Shown here one piece after another: positions 34,286-43,388 of a stretch of DNA of 64,000 nucleotides (position 1 is its first letter; each line of letters starts with the position of its first letter). The DNA lies in NCBI GenBank assembly GCA_041871065.1, contig CP168942.1:154501-218500 (forward strand). Reading direction: 5' to 3'. The position numbers and the translations under genes are program-made. Source of the DNA: Weissella confusa (lineage in GTDB: Bacteria > Bacillota > Bacilli > Lactobacillales > Lactobacillaceae). The notes beneath the pieces are model-generated. The model was given only the letters and a program-made list of their open reading frames with translations. It made no database searches and had not been told where the DNA came from.

Positions 34286-37200
34286 ATGAATAAGGCAGAC
34301 AAAGCCTTGGGGGCATCCGAGCAACGCAAGCGGATGTATAAGTCCAAGAAGATGTGGGTGATTGCCGGGATTTCCTGTTTGACGTTAGGCGGGGGCGTAG
34401 CGTTAGACTTTCCGGATATTTCGGTTGATCGCAATGGCGTTCACTTGGTCCAAAGAACGGCTGACGCAGCGGTCGTGGATGGACAATTGTTTACGAACGT
34501 CGATACGACATCGAATGCAACGGGATCACTACCAGTTGGGCAACCAACAAATGTTGATTTCACGATGGATGCAAGTGGTGCGGCTGATGTTTCGTTAGTT
34601 GGTGATACATCTCGTGAGGTGGCACTGCAGGTGCCGGCTGGGACCGATATTGAGGCGGCTGGACCAATTAAGGTGCACGTTGAAGTAATCGGCGGACTAG
34701 GGACGGTACTTGATCCAGTTGTGAATGCGTTGCAATTGGTCTTAACTGGATTGGATACAACAATCATAAAAGCGGCAATTGGTTCTGAAGTTATAGATAA
34801 CCTGAATAAAACATTAGACAATTTAAAGAATGGTGCTGTTACAGCGGATTACACGGTTGATCCTAGTGAAGCGACAGTAGAAACTTTGCCAGATGGCAGT
34901 CAGTATTTGTCGGTTGACTTGGATGGTGGATTGGGAACGGCTTTAAGCCAAACACTTACCAATACGCTGACAGATTTGTTGAACACGGTGAAAAGTATTA
35001 GTGTTCTGGGTGTTGATATCAGTTCGATAACGTCACCGCTCATTGATGGTGTGTTGACGCCGACTATTACCAGCTTGTCTTCAGGAACGGGCGATACTGT
35101 TAATCAATTGGTAGATGCTGCTGTTTTAGGTAGCACAACGGTCACGGTGCCGACGACAATCACGCCGGATGGCTCGACATCACCAGTCGAGGTTAAGGGA
35201 GCGATTGCGAGTTCGGATGCAATTAATCTTGATTTGTTTGCTGGTGTAGCCAGTTCGACTGATGTCTTAGTTGATTTAACGACAGCGAAGGCAAATGCAA
35301 ACGCACAGATTGATGCTTTGACTGCATTGACGGATGCCGAACGCGCAGATTATAAGAGTCAGATCGAGGCTGCAACTAGTACAGATGCGATTGATGGGAT
35401 TGTCACGACTGCGCAATCGGCAAACGAGTTGGCACAAGCGAAGTTAGATGCGAATGCTGCGATTGATGCGCTAACTTATTTGTCTGATGATGAAAAGACA
35501 GCATACAAGCAACAAGTTGCGAGCGCAACGACAGTTGAAGATGCGAATAATGTGGTGACGGCCGCAACAACCCAAAATCGAGCAAACGCTAAAACGTGGG
35601 GAACTGGCGAAGTCGCCGGCCTAACGAATTTAGATGATGCTTCGAAGCAAGGATTCACAACGCAAATACAAGGCGCAACAACGCCCGAGCAAGTTGAGCA
35701 AATCGTAGCGACTGCTAAAACAGCAGATGCAACGGCACTTGCTGACGCACGAACGACGGCCACGACCGCAATTGATGGCATGGCTTATTTGTCGATTGCT
35801 GAAAAAGATGACTACAAAGCGAAAGTGGCGAGTGCAACTGACGTGGCTGGTGTGAATGCGGTTGTGTCTGATGCAACTGATCAAAATTTGGCAAATGCCC
35901 AATCCTGGGCGAATGATGAAATCACCAAGTTAGTTAACCTGGATGCTGATGCCAAACAAGGTTACGCCGATCAGGTACCAACAGCTACGACTGTGGCGCA
36001 AGTTGAACAAATTGTGGCCGATGCTAAAGCGGCCGATGTAGCCGTTGTGGAAGCTGAACGTACGAAGGCGAATGCTGCCATTGATGCGTTGGGTTATTTG
36101 TCGACGGATGAAGTGGCGGGATACAAGCAAGATGTTGAAAATGCCACGACTGTTGCTGACGTGAATGATGTGGTTACGCAAGCCACAGCGACGAATTTTG
36201 AAAATGCTAAAGACCAGGCAACAACAGCAATCGGTACATTACCTAACTTGGCATCAGATGATCAAGCAACGTACGTCGATAAATTGGCTGATGCCAAAAC
36301 AGTGGCGGATGTTGAACAAATTGTCGCTGATGCAAATGCAGCTGATTTAGCCGTGTTGGCGGATGCGCAAGATAAGGCGAAAGCGACTGTCGATGCGTTG
36401 AACTACTTGTCATCAGACGAGAAAACAGATTTTGAGAATCAGATTGCTAATGCCAAAACAGTGGCCGATGTTGATGCGATTGTTGTGCAAGCAAAGAATA
36501 CTGATTTGGCGGATGCACGGGTTTGGGCAACAAATGAAATTAGTGCGTTGAATAACTTAGATACTGATACCCAACAGTCATTTATTTCTAAGTTGCCAGA
36601 TGCTGAAACGGTAGCGGCGGTAGAACAAATCGTGGCGGATGCGAAGGCTGCTGACGAAAGTGCTTTGCAGGATGCACAGGCTGACGCAACTGCGACAATT
36701 AAAGAGTTGACGTATTTGTCAGATACGGAAAAGTCGACTGCGACACAAGCCATCGATGACGCAACAACGATTGCTGATGTTGATAAGGCGGTTGCGGATG
36801 CGACTGCCAATAACTTGACGAATGCTAAGGGCTCAGCAACGACTGGGATTAGCAGGCTAGCGAACTTGTCTGAAGCTGATCAGACAACATATACAGAACA
36901 AGTTAACCAGGCGACGGATGTGGCGACTGTTGAAAAAGCGGTCGCGGATGCAAAGGATGCGGCTGAGTTGGCGTTAACTCAAGCGCAAAAAGCAGCTGAT
37001 ACAACGATTGCTGATTTGACGTACTTATCAGCAGATGAGCTGACTGACTTCAAGCAACAGGTAACAGATGCAACGACCATTTCTGATGTGACGCAGATTG
37101 TTACTGGGGCGACCAATCAGAATTTAACCAACGCCAAGGAATCAGGTTCAGATGAAATCGAAGGTTTGAAGAATCTTGATGATAGTCAGCAACAAACATT

Positions 37201-39655
37201 TGTGGAACAAGTAACGAATGCAGATACGACGGACGCGGTTGAGCAAATCGTTGCTGACGCCAAATCAGCTGATGAATTAGCGGGACAGAAAGCTGATGCG
37301 CAAGCTGAAATCGATGCCATGACTTATTTGTCAGATGATGAGAAATCAACGTATAAGAATCAGGTTACCAAAGCGACTGATGCAACTGGTGTGAACAATG
37401 TTGTTGGCGAAGCGACTGACACGAATTTGGCTAATGCTAAGGATTCAGCCACAACTGAAATTAGCAGTCTGGCTAATCTATCAGATACCGAGCGGACTGA
37501 TTACGCCAATCAAGTGACGCAGGCTGGTGATGTCGCAACGGTTGAACAAATTCTCACCGATGCACAAGCGGACGTTGATGCAATGACCTACTTGTCTGAT
37601 GACGAGAAGGTTGATTATAAGCAACAAATCTCAGATGCGACTGATGCAACAGGTATTAATGCTGTTGTTAATGAAGCAACTGACACGAATTTGGCAAATG
37701 CTAAAGCAAGCGCGACAACTGAGATTGGCAACTTAGCCAATTTGTCTGAGGCCGACCAATCAACATACACAGACCAAGCTAATCAGGCGACGGATGTGGC
37801 GACTGTTGAACAAGCAGTAACTGATGCGAAGAATGCTGATAAGGCGGCATTGGCGGAAGTGCAAAAAGACGCAGGCACAACAATTGACGATATGACGTAC
37901 TTGTCGACGGATGAAAAGGATGATGCTAAGCAACAAGTAGCTGATGCCACGACGATTGCTGATGTTGAGAAGCTTGTGTCTGAAGCGACCGACCAAAATT
38001 TGGCTAATGCCAAGGATTGGGCAAATGGTGAAATTGCTGAGCTGGCTAATTTGGATGCAGATATGAAGCAATCATTTGATAATCAAGTGTCACTGGCTGA
38101 GTCAACTAGTGACATTGAGCAGATTGTTGCCGATGCGCAGGCGGCTGATAAGTTGGCAGAACAAAAATCAGATGCACAGGCCGAAATTGATAACATGACC
38201 TATTTGACTGATGATGAGAAGTCAGCTTATAACCAACAAATCTCAGATGCGACTGATATTGCGGGGGTTAATGCCGTGGTTGATGACGCAACTGACCAAA
38301 ATTTGGCCAGTGCCAAAGACGTAGCGACAACTGAGATTGGCAACCTAGCGAACTTGTCTGAAACTGACCAAACGACGTATACGGACAAAGTCAATCAAGC
38401 GACGGATGTCGCGACAGTTGAACAAGCGGTCACTGATGCAAAGCAGGCAGCTGATTCAGCGTTGGCGGAAGCGCAAAAAGATGCAACAGCGACGATTGAT
38501 AATTTGAGCTATTTGTCATCAGATGAGCAGACCGACTTTAAGCAACAGATTGCTAACACTGAGAATGTTGCTGATATCGCACCAATCGTCACTGAAGCGA
38601 CGGACCAAAACTTGGCAAATGCTAAGACTGACGCATCGACTGAGATTGATGAGTTACAGCATTTGTCTGATGATAAGAAGCAATCGTTTGTTGATCAGAT
38701 TTCGAATGCGGATACAGTGGCAGCGGTTGAGCAAATCATTGCAGATGCCAAATTGGCTGACGAGCTAGCGCAACAACAAGCAGAAGCTGAGACGCAAATC
38801 GATGAGATGGCGTACTTGTCGGATGACGAAAAAGCATCCTACAAGAACCACGTTGCAACAGCGACGACTTCAGATGAGGTCGCAACGATTATTGATGAAG
38901 CTGAAGCAACGAACTTGGCGAATGCAAAAGACTGGGCACATGACGAAATCAGTGACCTGACTAACTTGTCAGCTAGTTTAGTAAGTTCGTTTAGCAGTGA
39001 AGCCAGTGGCTCGGATACCGTGGCTAAAGTGGAAGAGGTTGTGGATGAAGCAACGGCTGCCAATGAGCAACCTGAACCGGAACAAACGGCTGAAAATGAT
39101 TCGGTGCCAACAAGTAATGCTTCAACAATCACCGGTTCTCAAAATGATGCAACAGTGGCGGTTGATGCTACGAAAAACGTGACAACGAATGATGGGGCAA
39201 CGAATAACGTAGCGGCAGCGCCGTTGCCTTTGAGTAATGCTCAAGTGGCGACAGGTGGTACGGCAACCGGTGCGACTGATACGCCTGTTTGGAGCGGAGA
39301 TGGTACGCAGAATACTGTCATCACGCCACTGGGTGAGACAGCAACTGGTTCATTATCAACTACGGTGGGTGATCAGATGACTTCGTCTAATGGGAATGCG
39401 TCAGGTGCATCAAACCCATACGTCGCGACTGCGAGTTCAATAGCTGGAACGACGGGACAGGGACAAGCAATTGATGATCGCATTGTTTACAACGGATCAA
39501 GTAAAGAAGTGACAGATGGTCGAGCTAATCCTGAGGAAACGGACGAACAAACTGAAAAAGTGGCGGACGTACGACCATATCTTGTTGGTATTTTTGCATT
39601 CTGTGCAATGTTCTTGGCGTGGATTATGCGTCGTAAGGACAAGAAAGATCAATAG
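34286..39655 (+). CDS. large GA-module-like repeat surface protein
   Basis: 1789 residues, predicted exported. The N-terminus RKRMYKSKKMWVIAGI nearly matches the KxYKxGKxW signal class linked to accessory-Sec export. Residues ~50-340 form a beta-rich head of unknown family. Residues ~342-1590 hold about 25 three-helix modules resembling the GA modules of Ebh-type and albumin-binding proteins: LxYLSDDEKxxYKQQV…ATTVxDVxxVVxxAT. Residues ~1590-1760 are a Thr/Ser/Asn-rich stalk. A membrane helix (~1764-1780) and RRKDKKDQ tail finish the protein; there is no LPXTG. Binding of a host or matrix protein is possible from the GA likeness but unproven. GTGGGGG precedes the ATG. Confidence 0.83.
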   Translation: MNKADKALGASEQRKRMYKSKKMWVIAGISCLTLGGGVALDFPDISVDRNGVHLVQRTADAAVVDGQLFTNVDTTSNATGSLPVGQPTNVDFTMDASGAADVSLVGDTSREVALQVPAGTDIEAAGPIKVHVEVIGGLGTVLDPVVNALQLVLTGLDTTIIKAAIGSEVIDNLNKTLDNLKNGAVTADYTVDPSEATVETLPDGSQYLSVDLDGGLGTALSQTLTNTLTDLLNTVKSISVLGVDISSITSPLIDGVLTPTITSLSSGTGDTVNQLVDAAVLGSTTVTVPTTITPDGSTSPVEVKGAIASSDAINLDLFAGVASSTDVLVDLTTAKANANAQIDALTALTDAERADYKSQIEAATSTDAIDGIVTTAQSANELAQAKLDANAAIDALTYLSDDEKTAYKQQVASATTVEDANNVVTAATTQNRANAKTWGTGEVAGLTNLDDASKQGFTTQIQGATTPEQVEQIVATAKTADATALADARTTATTAIDGMAYLSIAEKDDYKAKVASATDVAGVNAVVSDATDQNLANAQSWANDEITKLVNLDADAKQGYADQVPTATTVAQVEQIVADAKAADVAVVEAERTKANAAIDALGYLSTDEVAGYKQDVENATTVADVNDVVTQATATNFENAKDQATTAIGTLPNLASDDQATYVDKLADAKTVADVEQIVADANAADLAVLADAQDKAKATVDALNYLSSDEKTDFENQIANAKTVADVDAIVVQAKNTDLADARVWATNEISALNNLDTDTQQSFISKLPDAETVAAVEQIVADAKAADESALQDAQADATATIKELTYLSDTEKSTATQAIDDATTIADVDKAVADATANNLTNAKGSATTGISRLANLSEADQTTYTEQVNQATDVATVEKAVADAKDAAELALTQAQKAADTTIADLTYLSADELTDFKQQVTDATTISDVTQIVTGATNQNLTNAKESGSDEIEGLKNLDDSQQQTFVEQVTNADTTDAVEQIVADAKSADELAGQKADAQAEIDAMTYLSDDEKSTYKNQVTKATDATGVNNVVGEATDTNLANAKDSATTEISSLANLSDTERTDYANQVTQAGDVATVEQILTDAQADVDAMTYLSDDEKVDYKQQISDATDATGINAVVNEATDTNLANAKASATTEIGNLANLSEADQSTYTDQANQATDVATVEQAVTDAKNADKAALAEVQKDAGTTIDDMTYLSTDEKDDAKQQVADATTIADVEKLVSEATDQNLANAKDWANGEIAELANLDADMKQSFDNQVSLAESTSDIEQIVADAQAADKLAEQKSDAQAEIDNMTYLTDDEKSAYNQQISDATDIAGVNAVVDDATDQNLASAKDVATTEIGNLANLSETDQTTYTDKVNQATDVATVEQAVTDAKQAADSALAEAQKDATATIDNLSYLSSDEQTDFKQQIANTENVADIAPIVTEATDQNLANAKTDASTEIDELQHLSDDKKQSFVDQISNADTVAAVEQIIADAKLADELAQQQAEAETQIDEMAYLSDDEKASYKNHVATATTSDEVATIIDEAEATNLANAKDWAHDEISDLTNLSASLVSSFSSEASGSDTVAKVEEVVDEATAANEQPEPEQTAENDSVPTSNASTITGSQNDATVAVDATKNVTTNDGATNNVAAAPLPLSNAQVATGGTATGATDTPVWSGDGTQNTVITPLGETATGSLSTTVGDQMTSSNGNASGASNPYVATASSIAGTTGQGQAIDDRIVYNGSSKEVTDGRANPEETDEQTEKVADVRPYLVGIFAFCAMFLAWIMRRKDKKDQ
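35310..39050 (+). repeat. about 25 GA-like coding modules in alternating A/B pairs
   Basis: A-type modules carry YLSDDEK and end NLANAK; B-type carry NL[DS]xxxQQxF and end VEQIVADAKxAD. An A-B pair is ~100 residues (~300 bp). One B module near 37,555 lacks 13 residues of its linker compared with its neighbours (VEQILTDAQADVDAM). Confidence 0.82.
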
Positions 39656-39661
39656 CGAGAG

Positions 39662-39721
39662 CCCTAAACCCGAATAAACAAATCTGTTTGGTATAATTTG
39701 GCAAAACATGTGGGTTTAGGG
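39662..39721. promoter_or_regulatory. promoter framed by a perfect 10-bp inverted repeat
   Basis: CCCTAAACCC (39662-39671) and GGGTTTAGGG (39712-39721) flank an extended -10, TGGTATAAT (-10 at 39692-39697). The right arm overlaps the ribosome site of the next gene (GGGGAG). Could be an operator pair, or a hairpin that hides the ribosome site in read-through RNA from the surface gene. Confidence 0.5.
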
Positions 39722-39733
39722 GAGAAAAATACT

Positions 39734-41514
39734 ATGAAACAATCAATCTGGACGCTGTTATGGCGTCGGTTTTGGCAATCGAAATGGACGCTGAGTCGGC
39801 TGTTCTTCTCGATTACGATTTTAATTTCAGTCATCGTCGTCCCAGTTTTGAAGGGTTTGCTGTACGTCGGCCAATGGCTTGATGAAGTGCCGTTTATGTC
39901 CCTTTCAAATGTGGGACAAGTGCTGATGCAAAATCCAATCTTCACGGTTATTTTAGTCATCACGGTGCTGATTCTATTAACGGTGTTTATTAGTCAATTG
40001 GCCAGTTACACGATTGGCTTTTCGGCAGTACATGAGGGGCAACGTCCGACTGCAACTAGCGTCATGAAGACCGCGTTGCACCGTTTGCGTCAAGGTGGTG
40101 TTGGTGCGTGGGTATTGATTTTGTTTTACGGCATTGTCGTATTACCGTTCCCAATGCTAGCATTTCACTCGCAATTAACGGCGGATTTAATCATTCCACA
40201 ATTTGTATGGCCGACTATCACTGGCACACCGTGGATGTTAACGCTTATCTGGGTGCTTGGTTTAGCAGCATTATTCTTCGCAATTCGCTTTTTCTACGTA
40301 TTGCCAGAAATTATGCTTGCCGAACACAAGGCGGGGCTGGCAATCAAAAATAGTTGGCGTAAAACGAGCGGGGCGCAAGGTATTAAATTAGCGCTGACAC
40401 TGTTGGCTGGTTCAATTTTGGTTGGCTTATTAACGTTGATTGTCTTTGGATTGACTTGGAGTGCGCAATACATTGTTGATTGGTTCGCACCATTCACGGT
40501 GAGTGCGCTAACAGCGGTTGCAACCTTCACGTTTGCGACGTTGATTGATATTTTCTTTGGCATCATGAGTTTGCAGTTCATTATTGGGTTGATGGCTCGT
40601 GATTATCAGGTTGTGCAACTTGTTGATTATGCTACGAAGCCACGCCACACAAAGCGTGTTGTTGGGCTGATTCTAATGCTTGGTGCGTTAATCCAAGGAG
40701 CGGGACCGTCATTGTTCTTCGTTGTGAATACCGTTAGCCGACCATTAGTACCTTGTCACATCGTGGTGTGGATGACGGTAACGGTGTACAAAACACAATT
40801 CCGGCGATGATTGATACGGTGTCGCATGCTCGTCCAAGTTTTGTGGAGATGGACATCCGCCAAACAAAGGATGGTAAATGGGTGGTGATGCACGATCCAA
40901 ATTTGGCAACGCTGACAAAGGGTGCTTCGAATAAATCAGTTTCTGATTTGACGTTAGATGAAGCGACGAAGCTGACTGTCTATGAGAATGGACACCAAGC
41001 TAAGATTCCGAGTTTTGAAGAATATGCCAAAGCAGCCGAACGTTGCAATGTAAAACTGCTGGTCGAAATTACGACAGAACGCACTAATGCGCCAGACTTA
41101 GCGGATTCATTCTTGGATCAATTCCAAACAACAATGGATAAAAATGGTTGGCAGATGCACAGCTTGAACTATTCAGTTGTGCAGCGTTTGAAGACGCTAG
41201 ATAAGAAGCTACAAGTCGGCATGATTTTGCCGGGTGACTTTATCGGTGCGCCGGTGACGAAGGCGGATTTCTACACGATGGAATACTCTTATTTGACGCA
41301 AAGCCAGGTCGATGATTTGAATGAGCGTGGTAAGGGAATCTATGCCTGGACGGTGAATGACTCACAAGGCATGGTTGAAACCTATGCCAAGGGTGTCCAA
41401 GGCGAGATTACGGATGACGTCACAGAGTTGAAGTCGGTTGTGCAAGAGACACACCGTGCACACGTGATGCATCAGAAGCTAGGATTGTATATTGTTAACA
41501 TTTTGGCAAATTAA
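39734..41514 (+). pseudogene. membrane glycerophosphodiester phosphodiesterase, split by a frameshift
   Basis: The first part (39734-40810) encodes an eight-or-so-helix membrane domain like the one preceding GlpQ-type domains in Firmicutes. At about 40748 the frame is lost: it runs on as PCHIVVWMTV and stops. One frame over, the catalytic domain continues seamlessly: TLSHRGVDDGNG, EMDIRQTKDGKWVVMHDP, VEITTE and a final AWTVND, with the HRG/E-D/HD residues of the family. Adding one base (TTAGTACC to TTAGTAACC) restores a ~590-residue protein. The second part has only a TTG without ribosome site, so catalytic product is doubtful. The enzyme would release glycerol-3-phosphate from glycerophosphodiesters or lipoteichoic-type polymers. 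Sequencing error is the alternative. Confidence 0.85.
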
Positions 41515-41524
41515 TACATGATGG

Positions 41525-41563
41525 AAAGTCGAGGCATTCAATGCGATGCCTCGACTTTTTGTG
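41525..41563 (+). terminator. terminator after the phosphodiesterase
   Basis: AAAGTCGAGGCAT/ATGCCTCGACTTT stem and T-run. Confidence 0.9.
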
Positions 41564-41570
41564 TTAAATG

Positions 41571-41727
41571 CGAACTTTATGTAAACAATGATGCCAAAGT
41601 TCGTCTTTTAACCGTTTGTTAGTAAGGGTCTGGCCAGTTAAAACTATTAAATTACGAAGTATACCCTTTACAATGACGTAAGTTCGGGTTATGATATCTA
41701 AGTTGTTAAAAACGAAATAAATGTTCG
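41571..41727 (+). promoter_or_regulatory. PurBox-like CGAAC/GTTCG sites before the BMP gene
   Basis: CGAAC at 41571 and GTTCG at 41599, 41682 and 41723, with CGAA also at 41655 and 41713. Firmicute PurR boxes centre on CGAA, often as inverted pairs, and BMP/PnrA proteins bind purine nucleosides, so PurR control is plausible. Spacing is not the canonical one, hence low confidence. Confidence 0.35.
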
Positions 41728-41756
41728 TGTTTTATATCTATTAAGGGGATTTCATA

Positions 41757-42803
41757 ATGAATCGTAAAGTTGTTTTGGGAATTGGTGCTGTTGTGTTGGT
41801 TGGTGCAGGAATTGGGGCTTACATGCACTCTGGCTCAGTTGAAGCTAAGAATGAACACACGTCTGTTGCGTTGATCACGGATGCAGCCGGTATCGATGAT
41901 AAGTCATTCCAACAATCAGCTTGGCAAGGATTGACGAAGTGGGCAAAGGCGAATGATGTTAAGGAAGGTAAGGGTGGTTACACATACTTCCAAGCCAAGA
42001 CGTCAGCTGACTTTGAGACAAACATCAACCAAGCTGTTTCAAATGGTTATGAGAACATCTACGGCATTGGCTTCCCAAAGACGCCATCAATTAATGCGGC
42101 GGCTAAGAAGTACCCAAAGAACAACTTTATGATTATTGATGATGTTGCAAAGACGCGTAAGAACGTTGTCTCAGTAACGTTCCACTCAGAACAATCATCA
42201 TACCTAGCCGGTGTTGCGGCAGCTGAAACGACAAAGACGAACAAGCTTGGTTTTGTTGGTGGGATGAAGTCAGCGGTTGTTGATACGTTTGAAGCTGGTT
42301 TTATTGCCGGTGCTAAGTCAGTTAACCCTGATATTCAAGTTGATGTGCAATATGTTGGTGATTTCGCTGACGCTGGTAAGGCCAAGACGATTGCGGCTTC
42401 AATGTACCAAAACGGTACGGACATCATTTACCAAGCTGCCGGTGGCGCTGGTACAGGTGTCTTTACTGAGGCGAAGGACTTGAATGAAAAGCAAACGAAG
42501 GCCGATAAGGTTTGGGTCATCGGGGTTGATATTGATCAATCAGCTGATGGTGATTACAAGGCAACTGACGGCGCATCAAACTTCACGTTGACGTCAGCAA
42601 CGAAGGGTGTCGGCACGGTTGTGACTGACGTGACGAAGATGGCAGATGAAAACAAGTTCCCAGGTGGCAAGCATTTGGTTTACGGCTTGGATGATAAGGG
42701 TGTTGCGGTGACACGCGGTAACATGTCAGATAAGGCATGGTCTGCAGTCGAAGCAGCCAAGAAGCAAATTCTTTCTGGTGACGTGAAGGTGCCAGTGAAG
42801 TAA
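41757..42803 (+). CDS. BMP-family (PnrA-like) nucleoside-binding protein without lipobox
   Basis: 348 residues. Binds purine nucleosides outside the membrane for an ABC importer in characterised relatives. Family signatures: ALITDAAGIDDKSFQQSAWQG, IYGIGFPKTPSINAAAKKYP, the SSYLAGVAAAE stretch and GFVGGMKS…VDTFEAGFIAG. The N-terminal hydrophobic helix (~4-24) is followed by HSGSVEAKN, but no lipobox cysteine exists, nor any cysteine. It may stay as an uncleaved anchor or be cut by signal peptidase I. No ATPase or permease gene is adjacent. TTAAGGGG lies before the ATG. Confidence 0.92.
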   Translation: MNRKVVLGIGAVVLVGAGIGAYMHSGSVEAKNEHTSVALITDAAGIDDKSFQQSAWQGLTKWAKANDVKEGKGGYTYFQAKTSADFETNINQAVSNGYENIYGIGFPKTPSINAAAKKYPKNNFMIIDDVAKTRKNVVSVTFHSEQSSYLAGVAAAETTKTNKLGFVGGMKSAVVDTFEAGFIAGAKSVNPDIQVDVQYVGDFADAGKAKTIAASMYQNGTDIIYQAAGGAGTGVFTEAKDLNEKQTKADKVWVIGVDIDQSADGDYKATDGASNFTLTSATKGVGTVVTDVTKMADENKFPGGKHLVYGLDDKGVAVTRGNMSDKAWSAVEAAKKQILSGDVKVPVK

Positions 42804-42806
42804 ATG

Positions 42807-42835
42807 AAAAAGACGGCAGAGATGCCGTCTTTTTT
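42807..42835. terminator. terminator shared by the BMP gene and msrB
   Basis: AAAAAGACGGCA/TGCCGTCTTTTT tetraloop hairpin, symmetric, so usable from both sides. Confidence 0.9.
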
Positions 42836-42838
42836 GTG

Positions 42839-43276
42839 TTATTCGAATAATGATTTGTAATCGCCGTAACCTTGTTGATCTAGCTCATCAACTGGCACAA
42901 AGCGCATCGCTGCTGAGTTAATGCAGTAACGTAATCCGCCTTCTTGAATAGGCCCATCAGTAAACACGTGACCTAAGTGAGAGTTAGCGTCTGTTGATGT
43001 CACCTCAGTTCGGAACATGCCATGTGAGGTGTCGAGGTGGCACTTAACTGCTTTTTTCTCGATTGGCTTAGTGAATGATGGCCAACCACAGCCGGCGTCG
43101 TATTTGTCAGTTGAACTGAACAAAGGTTCGCCACTCACAACATCAACATAGATACCGTCATCGAACCACGCATCGTACTTACCAGTGAACGGTGCTTCGG
43201 TAGCAGCCTCTTGTGTGACGGCGTATTCTTCAGGTGTGAGCCGTTGACGTAATGCTTCTTTATCATATTTTGTCAT
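42839..43276 (-). CDS. msrB: peptide-methionine (R)-S-oxide reductase
   Basis: 145 residues. Reduces R-methionine sulfoxide. Catalytic [11 protein letters not shown] near residue ~118 and the GCGWPSF motif with the substrate-pocket Trp are present; [10 protein letters not shown] also matches. The paired CxxC zinc sites of many MsrB proteins are missing, as in the zinc-free subgroup. GAGGGGATATT precedes the ATG on the minus strand. Confidence 0.96.
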   Translation of the reverse strand: MTKYDKEALRQRLTPEEYAVTQEAATEAPFTGKYDAWFDDGIYVDVVSGEPLFSSTDKYDAGCGWPSFTKPIEKKAVKCHLDTSHGMFRTEVTSTDANSHLGHVFTDGPIQEGGLRYCINSAAMRFVPVDELDQQGYGDYKSLFE

Positions 43277-43388
43277 CGATAATATCCCCTCTTTCTGATG
43301 AATCTACCTGTAGTGTCTCATGATTACCATTGCATCGCAAACGCTGGTATCATTAATGATAAATAAGAAGAGTTTGGAATGGTGTTAC

